Assembly (NCBI GenBank): GCA_035296325.1
Contig: DATHBD010000026.1
Location: 28,457 to 92,456, forward strand
Reading direction: 5' to 3'
From: DATHBD01 sp035296325
GTDB lineage: Bacteria; Actinomycetota; Actinomycetes; Mycobacteriales; Micromonosporaceae
DNA length: 64,000 bases
The first letter of the stretch is position 1; every line of letters begins with the position of its first letter. Shown here piece after piece: positions 33,339-41,014 of the stretch. The notes under the pieces are model-generated. The model did not search any database and was not told the DNA's origin. It saw only the letters and a list, made by a program, of their open reading frames with translations. The position numbers and the translations under genes are program-made.

Positions 33339-34879
33339 GCTCTACCTCGCATCCGTACGGTGCCGTGGCGGTCCCCGGTGGGGCTGTCGCCGACCGGGGC
33401 GGCCGGCAGCACGGACAGGCAGAGACCCAGGACGGTACGGGTGTCGCGCGGGTCGATGACGCCATCGTCGTGCAGCAGTCCGGACAGGTGCAGTGCGGTC
33501 GACTCCTCGTCGATGCGCTCGGCCAGGCCGGCCCGCGTGCCGGCCAGCTCAGCCGGCCCCAGCACCGCCGACTTCGCGTTCGGCCAGGCGAACAGGAACC
33601 TCGGGTCGAAACCCCGACCGCACATGCCGTAGTTGCCGGTGCCGTAGCTCGCGCCGATGTTGACGGTCAGGTGCGGCACCGCGGAGTTGGCGACCGCGTT
33701 GATCATCATGGCGGCCTGGTTGATGATGCCCGTCCGGGCGTGCTCGACGCCGACCGCGTACCCGGTCGTGTTCTGCAGGAACAGCAGCGGTGTTCCGCTG
33801 GCGTCGGCCGAGCGGATGAACTGGGTGGCCTTGCCGGCCTCCGGGTCGAGCAGGACGCTGCGGGCGTTGGCGAGCACGCCGATCCGGTGGCCGTGGATGG
33901 TGCCCCATCCGGTGCAGAGCCCGGTGCCGTACGCCGGCTTGAACTCGTCGAACCGGCTCCCGTCCAGGATCCGGCCGAGCACCTCGCGCGGGTCGAACGG
34001 CACGCGCAGATCCGGGGGCGGGATGCCGAGCAGGTCGTCCGCGTCGTGCTTGGGTGGCTCGGGAAGCGCCTGGGGAGCCATCCGGGTCCGGCTGGCAAGT
34101 CGGGCCACCGCGTCGCGGACCAGCCGGATCGCGTCGCGCTCGTCCTCGGCGACAGCATCGGCCAGCCCGCTGCGGGTCGCGTGCATGACCGCGCCGCCCA
34201 GGGACTCTTCATCGGTCTGCTGGCCGGTGAGGATCCGGACCTCGGGCGGGCCGGCAAGGAACACCCTGGCCCGGTCCCGGACCAGAATTGTGGTACCGGC
34301 CAGGCCGGCCAGCAGTGCGGCGCCTGCGGTCGCCTTGCCGAAGACCGCGGCGACCGTGCCGATGCCGGCCGACGCCAGCCGGGCCAGGTCCCGGTAGAGC
34401 GCCCCGCCCGGCAGGAACAGTTCGGCCTGGGCGGTCAGTTCGGTGCCACCGATCTCCACCAGGTTGATCACCGGCAGCCGGTTCGCGCGGGCGATCTCGA
34501 GCGCCCGGGTGGACCGCTTCAGGGTGTACGGGTTGAGGGTGCCGCCGCGGACCGTCGCGTCGTTGGCGATCAGCACGCAGGGCCGGCCCGCCACCACGCC
34601 GATGCCGGTGACCACGCTCGCGCCGACCGGGTACTCGGTGCCCCAGCCGGCCACCGGCGACAGTTCCAGGAACGGGGTGTCCCGGTCCACCAGCAACTCG
34701 ATGCGTTCCCGGGCCAGCAGTTTGCCGCGCGCGTGGTGCCTGGTGACGTACTTGTCGCCACCACCGGCACGCGCCTGACCCAGCGCCGAGTCCAACTCCG
34801 CGAGCCGGTCCAGCATCGCCGCCCGATTGTCAGCGTAGGACGGCGCCCGGGGGTCGAGAAAGGTGGGAAGTACCGGCAT
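33335..34879 (-). CDS. Acyl-CoA carboxylase beta (carboxyltransferase) subunit
   Basis: The 514-residue protein starts at ATG 34879. It has the two crotonase-like carboxyltransferase domains. Features are HHARGKLLARERIELLVD near the start, GTELTAQAELFLPGG, GPPEVRILTGQQTDEESLGG, NTTGYAVGVEHARTGIINQA and NIGASYGTGNYGMCGRGFDP. The last is typical of the methylcrotonyl-CoA/geranyl-CoA group, where a Gly-rich loop binds the acyl-CoA. It would transfer CO2 from carboxybiotin to a branched acyl-CoA in leucine or isoprenoid breakdown. It is the first gene of a two-gene operon with the alpha subunit, whose carrier domain lacks its Lys. Nothing in this subunit looks broken. Confidence 0.9.
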   Translation of the reverse strand: MPVLPTFLDPRAPSYADNRAAMLDRLAELDSALGQARAGGGDKYVTRHHARGKLLARERIELLVDRDTPFLELSPVAGWGTEYPVGASVVTGIGVVAGRPCVLIANDATVRGGTLNPYTLKRSTRALEIARANRLPVINLVEIGGTELTAQAELFLPGGALYRDLARLASAGIGTVAAVFGKATAGAALLAGLAGTTILVRDRARVFLAGPPEVRILTGQQTDEESLGGAVMHATRSGLADAVAEDERDAIRLVRDAVARLASRTRMAPQALPEPPKHDADDLLGIPPPDLRVPFDPREVLGRILDGSRFDEFKPAYGTGLCTGWGTIHGHRIGVLANARSVLLDPEAGKATQFIRSADASGTPLLFLQNTTGYAVGVEHARTGIINQAAMMINAVANSAVPHLTVNIGASYGTGNYGMCGRGFDPRFLFAWPNAKSAVLGPAELAGTRAGLAERIDEESTALHLSGLLHDDGVIDPRDTRTVLGLCLSVLPAAPVGDSPTGDRHGTVRMRGRA

Positions 34880-34978
34880 CTCCGCTCGACCCCCAACTGT
34901 CCTGCTGCCCGTGCCACCTCCGTAACGAGCGGCTCGCCGGTTGCGACACGCGGCAGGGGGCGGTTGGGGGGTCGGTGC

Positions 34979-35656
34979 TCAGACCCGGGCGCGTCTGGCC
35001 AGACGCTCCGGATCCATGATGATCACGCTCTTCCCGTCCAGTCGCAGCCAGCCACGGGACGCGAAGTCGGCGAGCGCCTTGTTCACCGTCTCCCGGGAGG
35101 CGCCGACGAGCTGCGCCAACTCCTCCTGGGTGAGGTCGTGGGTCACCCGCAGGATGCCCCCGTCCCGGGTGCCGAAGCGGCCGGCCATCTGGAGCAGGTT
35201 CTTCGCGACCCGACCGGGAACGTCGGTGAAGATCAGGTCGGCGAGCGCGTCATTGGTGCGTCGGAGCCGGCGCGCGAGCACCCGCAGCAACTGCTCGGCG
35301 ATCTCCGGCCGGTTGGTGAGCCAGGTCCGCAGCGCTGGCTTGCGCAGCCGGGCCAGCCGGGTGTCGATCACCGCGGTCGCCGTGGCGGTGCGCGGCCCCG
35401 GGTCGAAGATGGAGAGCTCGCCCACCATGTCGCTCGGCCCGATCAGGGCGATGAGGTTCTGCCGCCCATCCGCGGCTCGGCGACCCAACTTGATCTTGCC
35501 GGAGAGCACGATGTACAGGCTGTCTCCGGGCTCGCCCTCGCTGAAGACGATCTCACCCCGGCGGGCCTCGATCATGTCCATCTCTTTGGCCAGGGACTCG
35601 GCGGCATCCGGGTCAACACCCTGAAAGATGCCGCTGCGGGCCAGTACGTCATCCAT
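34979..35656 (-). CDS. crp: cAMP receptor protein (Crp), Rv3676 orthologue
   Basis: The 225-residue protein starts at ATG 35656 with GGGGTGA upstream. The cyclic-nucleotide domain has FSEGEPGDSLYIVLSGKIKL and the phosphate-binding GELSIFDPGPRTATA. The helix-turn-helix is LTQEELAQLVGASRETVNKALADFASRGWL. Identity to mycobacterial Crp is high across LRRTNDALADLIFTDVPGRV and the C-terminal SVIIMDPERLARRAR. It binds TGTGA-N6-TCACA sites as a dimer to control respiration, resuscitation and wall genes. A probable cAMP source is encoded at 23967-27674. Divergent from the cbiZ-like gene, 68 bp between starts. Confidence 0.96.
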   Translation of the reverse strand: MDDVLARSGIFQGVDPDAAESLAKEMDMIEARRGEIVFSEGEPGDSLYIVLSGKIKLGRRAADGRQNLIALIGPSDMVGELSIFDPGPRTATATAVIDTRLARLRKPALRTWLTNRPEIAEQLLRVLARRLRRTNDALADLIFTDVPGRVAKNLLQMAGRFGTRDGGILRVTHDLTQEELAQLVGASRETVNKALADFASRGWLRLDGKSVIIMDPERLARRARV

Positions 35657-35724
35657 CGGCGTCACCCCAACATCGGCGGTCATGCGCGTCGCGCAGGGTC
35701 AGTCTAGGCGTACGTGATCTGCGC

Positions 35725-36495
35725 GTGGCTGTCCACCGGTCGGACATACGGCAGGATGTCGGCGTGCTTGCAGAGCTGACCGGTCGATCGGAGGGCGGGC
35801 AGGTCCTTCCGGCGCTCGTCTGGCGTCTCGCGGAACCCCGTCTGGCCGTGTCGACCGGGTCGCTCGGTGGGGGTGTCGGGCTCCGCCGGTGGGTGCTCAA
35901 CATGAGCGTGCCGCCGATGTACGCCCGGATGGATCCCGCCACGCACCTGGCCGAGGTGGCCGGCGGCCTGGGCCTGGACGGGCCCGGCGTCGGGCTGATG
36001 ACCGCCGTCGACGTCGCCCGCCGGGTGAGTGTTGCCGACGGTGACGTCCAGGTCACGGCGACCGTCGGGATGCGCAGCGCGGTCTGGGCGGCGGCACCGG
36101 AGCCGGCCGGTGGCCCGGAGCCGGCCGGCGGGCGGCCTCCCGGCCCGCGGCGCGGCGGCCGGGCGTCGTCGGGCGGTCCGGGTCCGGTTGGCACGGTCAA
36201 CATCGTGGTTTTCGTCCCGGCCCGGCTGTGCGACGCGGCGCTGGTCAACGCGGTGGCCACGGTGGTCGAGGCGCGCGCGCAGGCGATGTTGGAGCTCGGC
36301 CTGCCCGGCACCGGCACACCGAGCGACGCCATCTGCGTGCTCTGTCCGGCCGATGGCGAGGCCGCACTCTACGGCGGCACGCGCTCGTACTGGGGCTCGC
36401 GCGTGGCCCGTGCGGTGCACCGGGCGGTGCGGGCCGGCGGGATGGCCGACGGTCTGGGCGGGGTGGCGCCGGGTGGACCACAGAGATCATCCTGA
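35725..36495 (+). CDS. cbiZ: Adenosylcobinamide amidohydrolase (CbiZ-like)
   Basis: The protein is up to 256 residues from GTG 35725; GTG 35764 is an alternative. It contains the CbiZ family core: LRRWVLNMSVPPMYARMDPA, GVGLMTAVDVARR, VNIVVFVPARLCDAALVNAV and a Cys near TPSDAICVLCPAD. CbiZ removes the aminopropanol side chain from adenosyl-pseudocobalamin or adenosylcobinamide to give adenosylcobyric acid for cobamide salvage and remodelling. A Pro/Gly/Arg-rich insertion (about residues 124-152, EPAGGPEPAGGRPPGPRR) splits the domain and is probably a surface loop. Divergent from crp; no B12 riboswitch is visible upstream. Confidence 0.78.
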   Translation: MAVHRSDIRQDVGVLAELTGRSEGGQVLPALVWRLAEPRLAVSTGSLGGGVGLRRWVLNMSVPPMYARMDPATHLAEVAGGLGLDGPGVGLMTAVDVARRVSVADGDVQVTATVGMRSAVWAAAPEPAGGPEPAGGRPPGPRRGGRASSGGPGPVGTVNIVVFVPARLCDAALVNAVATVVEARAQAMLELGLPGTGTPSDAICVLCPADGEAALYGGTRSYWGSRVARAVHRAVRAGGMADGLGGVAPGGPQRSS

Positions 36496-36575
36496 CCGGT
36501 CTACCGGTGGTGCACGTGAGGTATGTTCGCGCGAAGTGAACGGTCCTCGGCGGCGGATGTCTGGATGGTGCCAGA

Positions 36576-37916
36576 ATGACGTACTACGGCGCTCCGCCGG
36601 GTGAGCCGGAACGCCGGCCGGACCCGTCGCCGCGCCCGCAGCCCTACGGCCCGGCCGGCGCGGGCCGACCGGTGGGCCGGGCCACGCCGATGGCGCCGGT
36701 CGGTCGGGCTGCGGTGCCGGCCTCACCGGCGCCGGTGCGACCCGGGTCGACCCGCCGGCTGGTGGGCCGGCGCACCGCCATCCTGCTCGTCATGGTCGGC
36801 GTGCTGGTGGTCGGCGCCGGGACGGCGTTCGCGACCGGTGTCTTCAGCGGGGGCGGGCGGTCAGCGCCGGTCGGTGGCCCGGCACCATCGGGTCAGGCGT
36901 CCTCGGCCGGCACCACCGCGGCCGCGCCCAAGGCCGCCGCGCCACCGGCGAAGGCGGCCGGGCCCATCTCCCTCTCCGCCACCGGCGACATCATCATGGG
37001 CAACGCGCCACGTGGGCTGCCGCCCAATGGCGGCAAGGGTTTCTTCGACCCGGTCCGGAGCGCGCTCGATGCCGACCTGCAGATGGGCAACCTGGAGCAG
37101 ACGCTCACCGAGGCGACCGGCAGCACGAAGTGCGCTCCCGGCAGCAGGACCTGCTACGCCTTCCGCACGCCGCCGAGCTACGCGACCGTGCTGCGTGACG
37201 CCGGCTTCGACCTGATGAACATGGCCAACAACCACGCGTACGACTTCGGGGCGCAGGGCTACAAGAACACCCAGGCGGCACTCGACGCGGCCGGGATCAG
37301 GTACGCCGGTGCGCCGGATCAGATCACCGTCGTCGAGGTCAAGGGTGTCAAGGTCGCCGTGGTGGGCTTCGCCTCGTACCCGACCTGGTCCAACGACGTC
37401 ACCAGGATCGATTCGGCTGCCGCGCTGGTCAAGCGCGCAGCCGGGCAGGCCGACCTGGTCGTGGTCCAGGTCCACATGGGTGCCGAGGGCGCCGGCATGA
37501 CCCACGTCAGACCCGGCGTGGAGATGTTCCTGGGAGAGAACCGCGGCGACCCGATCGCGTTCAGCCACGCCGTCGTCGACGCCGGTGCAGACCTGGTCGT
37601 CGGGCACGGGCCGCACGTGATGCGCGGGATCGAGTTCCACAAGGGCCGCCTGATCGCGTACAGCCTGGGCAACTTCGCCGGGTACGAGTCACTCGGCATC
37701 GCCGGCGTCACCGGCGTCGGTGGCGTGCTCAAGGTGACCCTGAACGCCGACGGCAGCTACGTCAGCGGCACGTTGGCACCGACGGTCATGGTGGAGCCCG
37801 GGTTGCCCAGGCCGGACTCCTCGAAGCGAGCTATCACCCTGGTCGGCGGCCTGTCGAAGGCCGACTTCCCGACCACCGGAGCCAAGATCGGCGCGGACGG
37901 CACCATCACGCCGTAG
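36576..37916 (+). CDS. CapA/PgsA-like membrane-anchored metallophosphatase-fold protein
   Basis: The 446-residue protein starts at ATG 36576. The first about 60 residues are a Pro-rich cytosolic tail, then one membrane segment (TAILLVMVGVLVVGAGTAFA). The outside domain is CapA-type: LSATGDIIMGNAP (metal Asp), DLQMGNLEQTLT, DLMNMANNHAYDFGAQG (NNH), VVVQVHMGAEG (in place of HWG), VVGHGPHVMRGIEF and YSLGNFAG. CapA/PgsA proteins act in poly-gamma-glutamate or capsule export, but many actinobacterial members stand alone, as here. No PgsB or PgsC is nearby. The function is therefore an uncharacterised cell-surface hydrolase or polymer factor. Confidence 0.85.
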   Translation: MTYYGAPPGEPERRPDPSPRPQPYGPAGAGRPVGRATPMAPVGRAAVPASPAPVRPGSTRRLVGRRTAILLVMVGVLVVGAGTAFATGVFSGGGRSAPVGGPAPSGQASSAGTTAAAPKAAAPPAKAAGPISLSATGDIIMGNAPRGLPPNGGKGFFDPVRSALDADLQMGNLEQTLTEATGSTKCAPGSRTCYAFRTPPSYATVLRDAGFDLMNMANNHAYDFGAQGYKNTQAALDAAGIRYAGAPDQITVVEVKGVKVAVVGFASYPTWSNDVTRIDSAAALVKRAAGQADLVVVQVHMGAEGAGMTHVRPGVEMFLGENRGDPIAFSHAVVDAGADLVVGHGPHVMRGIEFHKGRLIAYSLGNFAGYESLGIAGVTGVGGVLKVTLNADGSYVSGTLAPTVMVEPGLPRPDSSKRAITLVGGLSKADFPTTGAKIGADGTITP

Positions 37917-37974
37917 CCCCGGGCCCGCTGCGGCGGTTCTCCGCCGGTAGATACGCGGCATTTGTCGGCCGCGC

Positions 37975-38107
37975 GCGCCCGGCGGCGTGTGCCCGGCGGT
38001 GTGTGCCCGGCCGCACGTGCCCGGCGGTGTGTGCTCGGGTGCGTTGCCCGGCGGTGTGTGCCGGCCCCGTGTGCCCGGGGGGAGTGTGCCCGGGGGAGTG
38101 TGCCCGG
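37975..38107. repeat. Degenerate GTGTGCCCGG microrepeats
   Basis: About ten imperfect copies of a GTGTGCCCGG-type decamer (for example at 37987-38010 and 38079-38105) run directly into the tandem array that starts at 38108. The same decamer, as GTGTGCTCGG, separates the array units. Confidence 0.7.
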
Positions 38108-38640
38108 GTGCGACACGCCCGGCCGACGCCGAGACCGCCGTCGCCATGTGGTTGAAGCACCGTATGGGCCGGTTATAACGTGCTTTTCCTGCATGGCGGC
38201 GCACCAGTTCGACACGCCGTGGCGACACGCCGATACGACGACCCGGCATGCCGGCCGCCTGTGCCCGACCCCGTGTGCCCGACCCGTGTGCTCGGCGGCG
38301 AGTGCCCCGGGTGCGACACGCCCGGCCGACGCCGAGGTCGCCGTCGCCATGTGGCTGAAGCACCGTATCGGCCGGTTGTAACGTGCTTTTCCTGCATGGC
38401 GGCGCACCAGAACGACACGCCGTCGCGACACGCCGATACGACGACCCGGCATGCCGGCCGCGTGTGCTCGGCGGCGTGTGCTCGGCGGCGTGTGCCCCGG
38501 GTGCGACACGCCCGGCCGACGCCGAGGCCGCCCTCGCCATGTGGCTGAAGCACCGTATCGGCCGGTTATAACGTGCTTTTCCTGCATGGCGGCGCACCAG
38601 AACGACACGCCGTGGCGACACGCCGATAAGACGACCCGGT
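38108..38640. repeat. Tandem array of three ~190-203 bp units with internal nested hairpin
   Basis: Three units start with GTGCGACACGCCCGGCCGAC at 38108, 38311 and 38501; the third breaks off near 38640. The first 150 bases of each are about 95% alike. The ends differ in number of GTGTGCTCGGCGGC microrepeats, so units are 203 and 190 bp. Each unit holds a nested hairpin: outer arms CGCCATG/CATGGCG, inner arms GAAGCAC/GTGCTT, 19-base loop with CGGCCGG and TTATAAC (copy 1: 38142-38198). After it come CGACACGCCG twice and the palindrome CCGGCATGCCGG. Short frames exist on both strands but lack start sites and stay open only because the GC repeat lacks stops. No gene lies in the 840-bp gap 37917-38758. 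Confidence 0.85.
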
Positions 38641-38758
38641 CGCCGGAGGCGATCCGGAAGGGCGAGCAGGTTGGCGAATAAGCGCGCGGGGCGGGGCACG
38701 CGGATGCCAGTGCTGACGGCGTTGCGGTGCTCGGTCGGGCGCGCAGTAGGCTCGGCGG

Positions 38759-39496
38759 GTGACTGCGGCGGTGGAGACGGACCTCGCGCGCAAGCGTCGG
38801 GCTCGACGGATGGCGAGGGTGCTCGCCGAGACCCATCCGGACGCACACTGCGAACTGGACTTCCGCACGCCCCTCGAGTTGGCCGTTGCGACCCTGCTGT
38901 CGGCGCAGACCACCGATGTGCGGGTCAACGAGGTGACGCCGAAGCTGTTCGCCCGTTATCCGACGGCGGCCCACTATGCCGCTGCGGACCGTGCCGAGAT
39001 GGAAGAAATGATCAAGTCCACCGGCTTCTTCCGCAACAAGACAGACTCCCTGATCAAGCTTGGTCAGGCGCTGGTCGAGCGGCACCACGGCGAGATTCCC
39101 GGCCGGATCGAGGATCTCGTGGCGTTGCCCGGGATCGGCCGGAAGACGGCGAACGTGATCCTGGGCAACGCGTTCGGCGTCCCGGGCATCACCGTCGACA
39201 CGCACTTCTCGCGGCTGGTGCAGCGCTGGCTGTGGACCACGGAGATCGATCCGGTGAAGATCGAGTACGCGATCGCGGCGCTGGTGGAGCGTCGTGACTG
39301 GACCATGCTCTCGCACCGGGTGATCTTCCATGGGCGCCGCGTCTGCCACGCCCGTAAACCCGCGTGCGGCGCGTGCACGCTGGCTCGGGATTGCCCGTCG
39401 TACGGGATCGGCCCGGTCGACCCGGCGGTGGCGGTCAAGCTGCTCAAGGGACCGCGCGTCGACGAACTCGCGGCGATGGTGCCGGGGCCGCGATGA
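38759..39496 (+). CDS. nth: Endonuclease III
   Basis: The 245-residue protein starts at GTG 38759. The helix-hairpin-helix is LPGIGRKTANVIL with the catalytic Lys, followed by the catalytic Asp in ITVDTHFSRLV. A C-terminal [4Fe-4S] cluster is held by Cys in VCHARKPACGACTLARDCP (C-x6-C-x2-C-x5-C). It removes oxidised pyrimidines from DNA and nicks the abasic site. Gene order nth, TlpA-like, Nudix, marP, with 4-base overlaps at the first two junctions, is the same as Rv3674c-Rv3671c of M. tuberculosis. The repeat array lies just upstream, so a promoter must be in 38641-38758. Confidence 0.97.
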   Translation: MTAAVETDLARKRRARRMARVLAETHPDAHCELDFRTPLELAVATLLSAQTTDVRVNEVTPKLFARYPTAAHYAAADRAEMEEMIKSTGFFRNKTDSLIKLGQALVERHHGEIPGRIEDLVALPGIGRKTANVILGNAFGVPGITVDTHFSRLVQRWLWTTEIDPVKIEYAIAALVERRDWTMLSHRVIFHGRRVCHARKPACGACTLARDCPSYGIGPVDPAVAVKLLKGPRVDELAAMVPGPR

Positions 39497-40287
39497 TCGG
39501 CGGCTCGATGGCCCGACCGGTACCGCGCTGGCGGTTGCCGGCCGTGGCGGCGGTGGCCGTCACCATGGGACTCAGCGTCATGGGCTGCGACGGTGCGGCG
39601 GCGCCGGCCGATGTCGCCGGTTCCGCGTCGAGCGGTCCATCGTGCCTGGCGCCCGCCGCACCGGCCGCCGCGGGTTCGGGACCGGCGGCACCGGCCGCCG
39701 CGACTTCGGGACCCGCGACTTCGGGACCCGCGATTTCGGGACCCGCGACTTCGGGACCCGCGGACTCAGCGCCCGAGGACTCAGCGCCCGAGGGCTCGGC
39801 GTCCGAGGGTTCGGCGTCCGAGGGTTCGGCGCCCACCCCGGGTAGCGTGCCGGCGGTCGGGGCGGAGTCGCTACCGGATCTCGTGTTGGCGTGCATGTCC
39901 GGCGGGGAGGCGAAGCTTTCCCAGGTCACCGGGCCGGCAGTGATCAACCTCTGGGCGTCCTGGTGCCCGCCGTGCCGTACGGAGCTGCCGGCGTTCCAGG
40001 AGTACCACTCCCGGGTCGGTGAACGGGTGTCGGTCGTTGGTGTGGTGACGAAGGAGAAGGGCCGGATCGGGCCGGAGTCGCTCGTTGACGACCTGGGCCT
40101 GCGCTTCCCGATGCTGTGGGACCCGGATGGCACGCTCCTGCAGGGGGTGGGGCGGACCGGGCTCCCGATCACGTTGTTCATCCGCCCCGATGGGCGGATC
40201 GCCCACCTGTACAACGGCGTCGAGCTCGACGCCGCCGGCATCGAAGCGCTCGCCGAGCGCCACCTCGGCGTGCGACCAGCGACGTGA
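39493..40287 (+). CDS. TlpA-like thioredoxin-fold lipoprotein (Rv3673c-like)
   Basis: The 264-residue protein starts at ATG 39493, overlapping nth. A signal with lipobox (GLSVMGCDG) is followed by an unusually long Ala/Ser/Pro/Gly linker. In the linker the units SGPAT/SGPAI/SGPAD and DSAPE/GSAPE/GSASE are encoded by 15-bp tandem repeats (39702-39835). The thioredoxin domain has WASWCPPCRTELPAFQEYHS with the CxxC redox pair, VVGVVTKEKG and TGLPITLFIRPDG (cis-Pro). It should reduce or isomerise disulfides in the cell envelope, for example in cytochrome or wall proteins. The linker probably lets the domain reach through the wall. Confidence 0.88.
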   Translation: MIGGSMARPVPRWRLPAVAAVAVTMGLSVMGCDGAAAPADVAGSASSGPSCLAPAAPAAAGSGPAAPAAATSGPATSGPAISGPATSGPADSAPEDSAPEGSASEGSASEGSAPTPGSVPAVGAESLPDLVLACMSGGEAKLSQVTGPAVINLWASWCPPCRTELPAFQEYHSRVGERVSVVGVVTKEKGRIGPESLVDDLGLRFPMLWDPDGTLLQGVGRTGLPITLFIRPDGRIAHLYNGVELDAAGIEALAERHLGVRPAT

Positions 40288-41009
40288 GCGGCGGTGGAAG
40301 CGACGTGAGTGGCGGTGGGAGCGACGTGAGCGGCGGTGCGAGTGGCGACGGGAGCGACCTGAGTGGCCTGCCGGCCTGGTGGGAGCCGCTGCGCTCCCGG
40401 GTCGAGGCCGTGGACGCTGCCTCCTTCGCCCCGCAGCCGACGGCGGGGCGCGGCGCCCGGTCGAGCGCGGTCCTGATTCTCTTTGGCGAGGAACCGGGCA
40501 AAGGACCTGATGTCCTGCTCATGCAGCGTGCTGCCACGCTGCGTAATCATGCTGATCAGGCGGCCTTTCCGGGCGGCGCGACCGAGCCCGGCGACGCGGA
40601 CGCCGTGGCCACCGCCCTGCGGGAGGCGAGGGAGGAGGTCGGGCTGGACGCGTCGAGTGTCCAGGTCGTGAGCGTGCTGCCAACCTTGTGGATCTCGGTG
40701 AGCAACTTCCTCGTCACCCCGGTTCTGGCCTGGTGGCGGTCGCCGCACCCGGTTGCGCCGGCGGATCTGGCCGAGTGTGCCCGGGTGGTGCGGCTGCCGG
40801 TCGATGAGCTCGTCGATCCGCAGAACCGGTTGCGGGTGCGCCATCCCAGCGGCTGGATCGGGCCGGCGTTCCGGGTGCAGGGCATGCTCGTCTGGGGATT
40901 CACCGCAGGGGTGCTGTCGACCCTGCTCGAAATGGGTGGCTGGGCGAAGCCCTGGCCGACCGGGCGGGTCGAGGAGATGCCCGCGGCGGGATCGACCCCC
41001 GTACCCTAG
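40284..41009 (+). CDS. Nudix hydrolase, CoA-pyrophosphatase-like (Rv3672c-like)
   Basis: The 241-residue protein starts at GTG 40284 (GTGA overlap with the previous stop), though in-frame GTGs at 40305 and 40326 are also possible because the first 21 codons are a repeat. The N-terminus reads VSGGGSD three times (with one substitution), encoded by 21-bp repeats. The Nudix region is HADQAAFPGGATEPGDADAV with ALREAREEVGLD, as in the UPF0035/CoA diphosphatase group, preceded by VLLMQRAATLR. It likely hydrolyses CoA or acyl-CoA to phosphopantetheine and 3',5'-ADP. The same neighbours as Rv3672c support orthology. Confidence 0.88.
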   Translation: MSGGGSDVSGGGSDVSGGASGDGSDLSGLPAWWEPLRSRVEAVDAASFAPQPTAGRGARSSAVLILFGEEPGKGPDVLLMQRAATLRNHADQAAFPGGATEPGDADAVATALREAREEVGLDASSVQVVSVLPTLWISVSNFLVTPVLAWWRSPHPVAPADLAECARVVRLPVDELVDPQNRLRVRHPSGWIGPAFRVQGMLVWGFTAGVLSTLLEMGGWAKPWPTGRVEEMPAAGSTPVP

Positions 41010-41014
41010 GACAG

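Noticed and set aside
35657..35724. A cobalamin riboswitch before the cbiZ-like gene
   Set aside because: Only 68 bp separate it from crp, and no B12-box-like sequence is visible.
38108..38640. CRISPR array
   Set aside because: The repeated units are about 190-203 bp and nearly continuous, without short repeats separated by unique spacers, and no cas genes are nearby.
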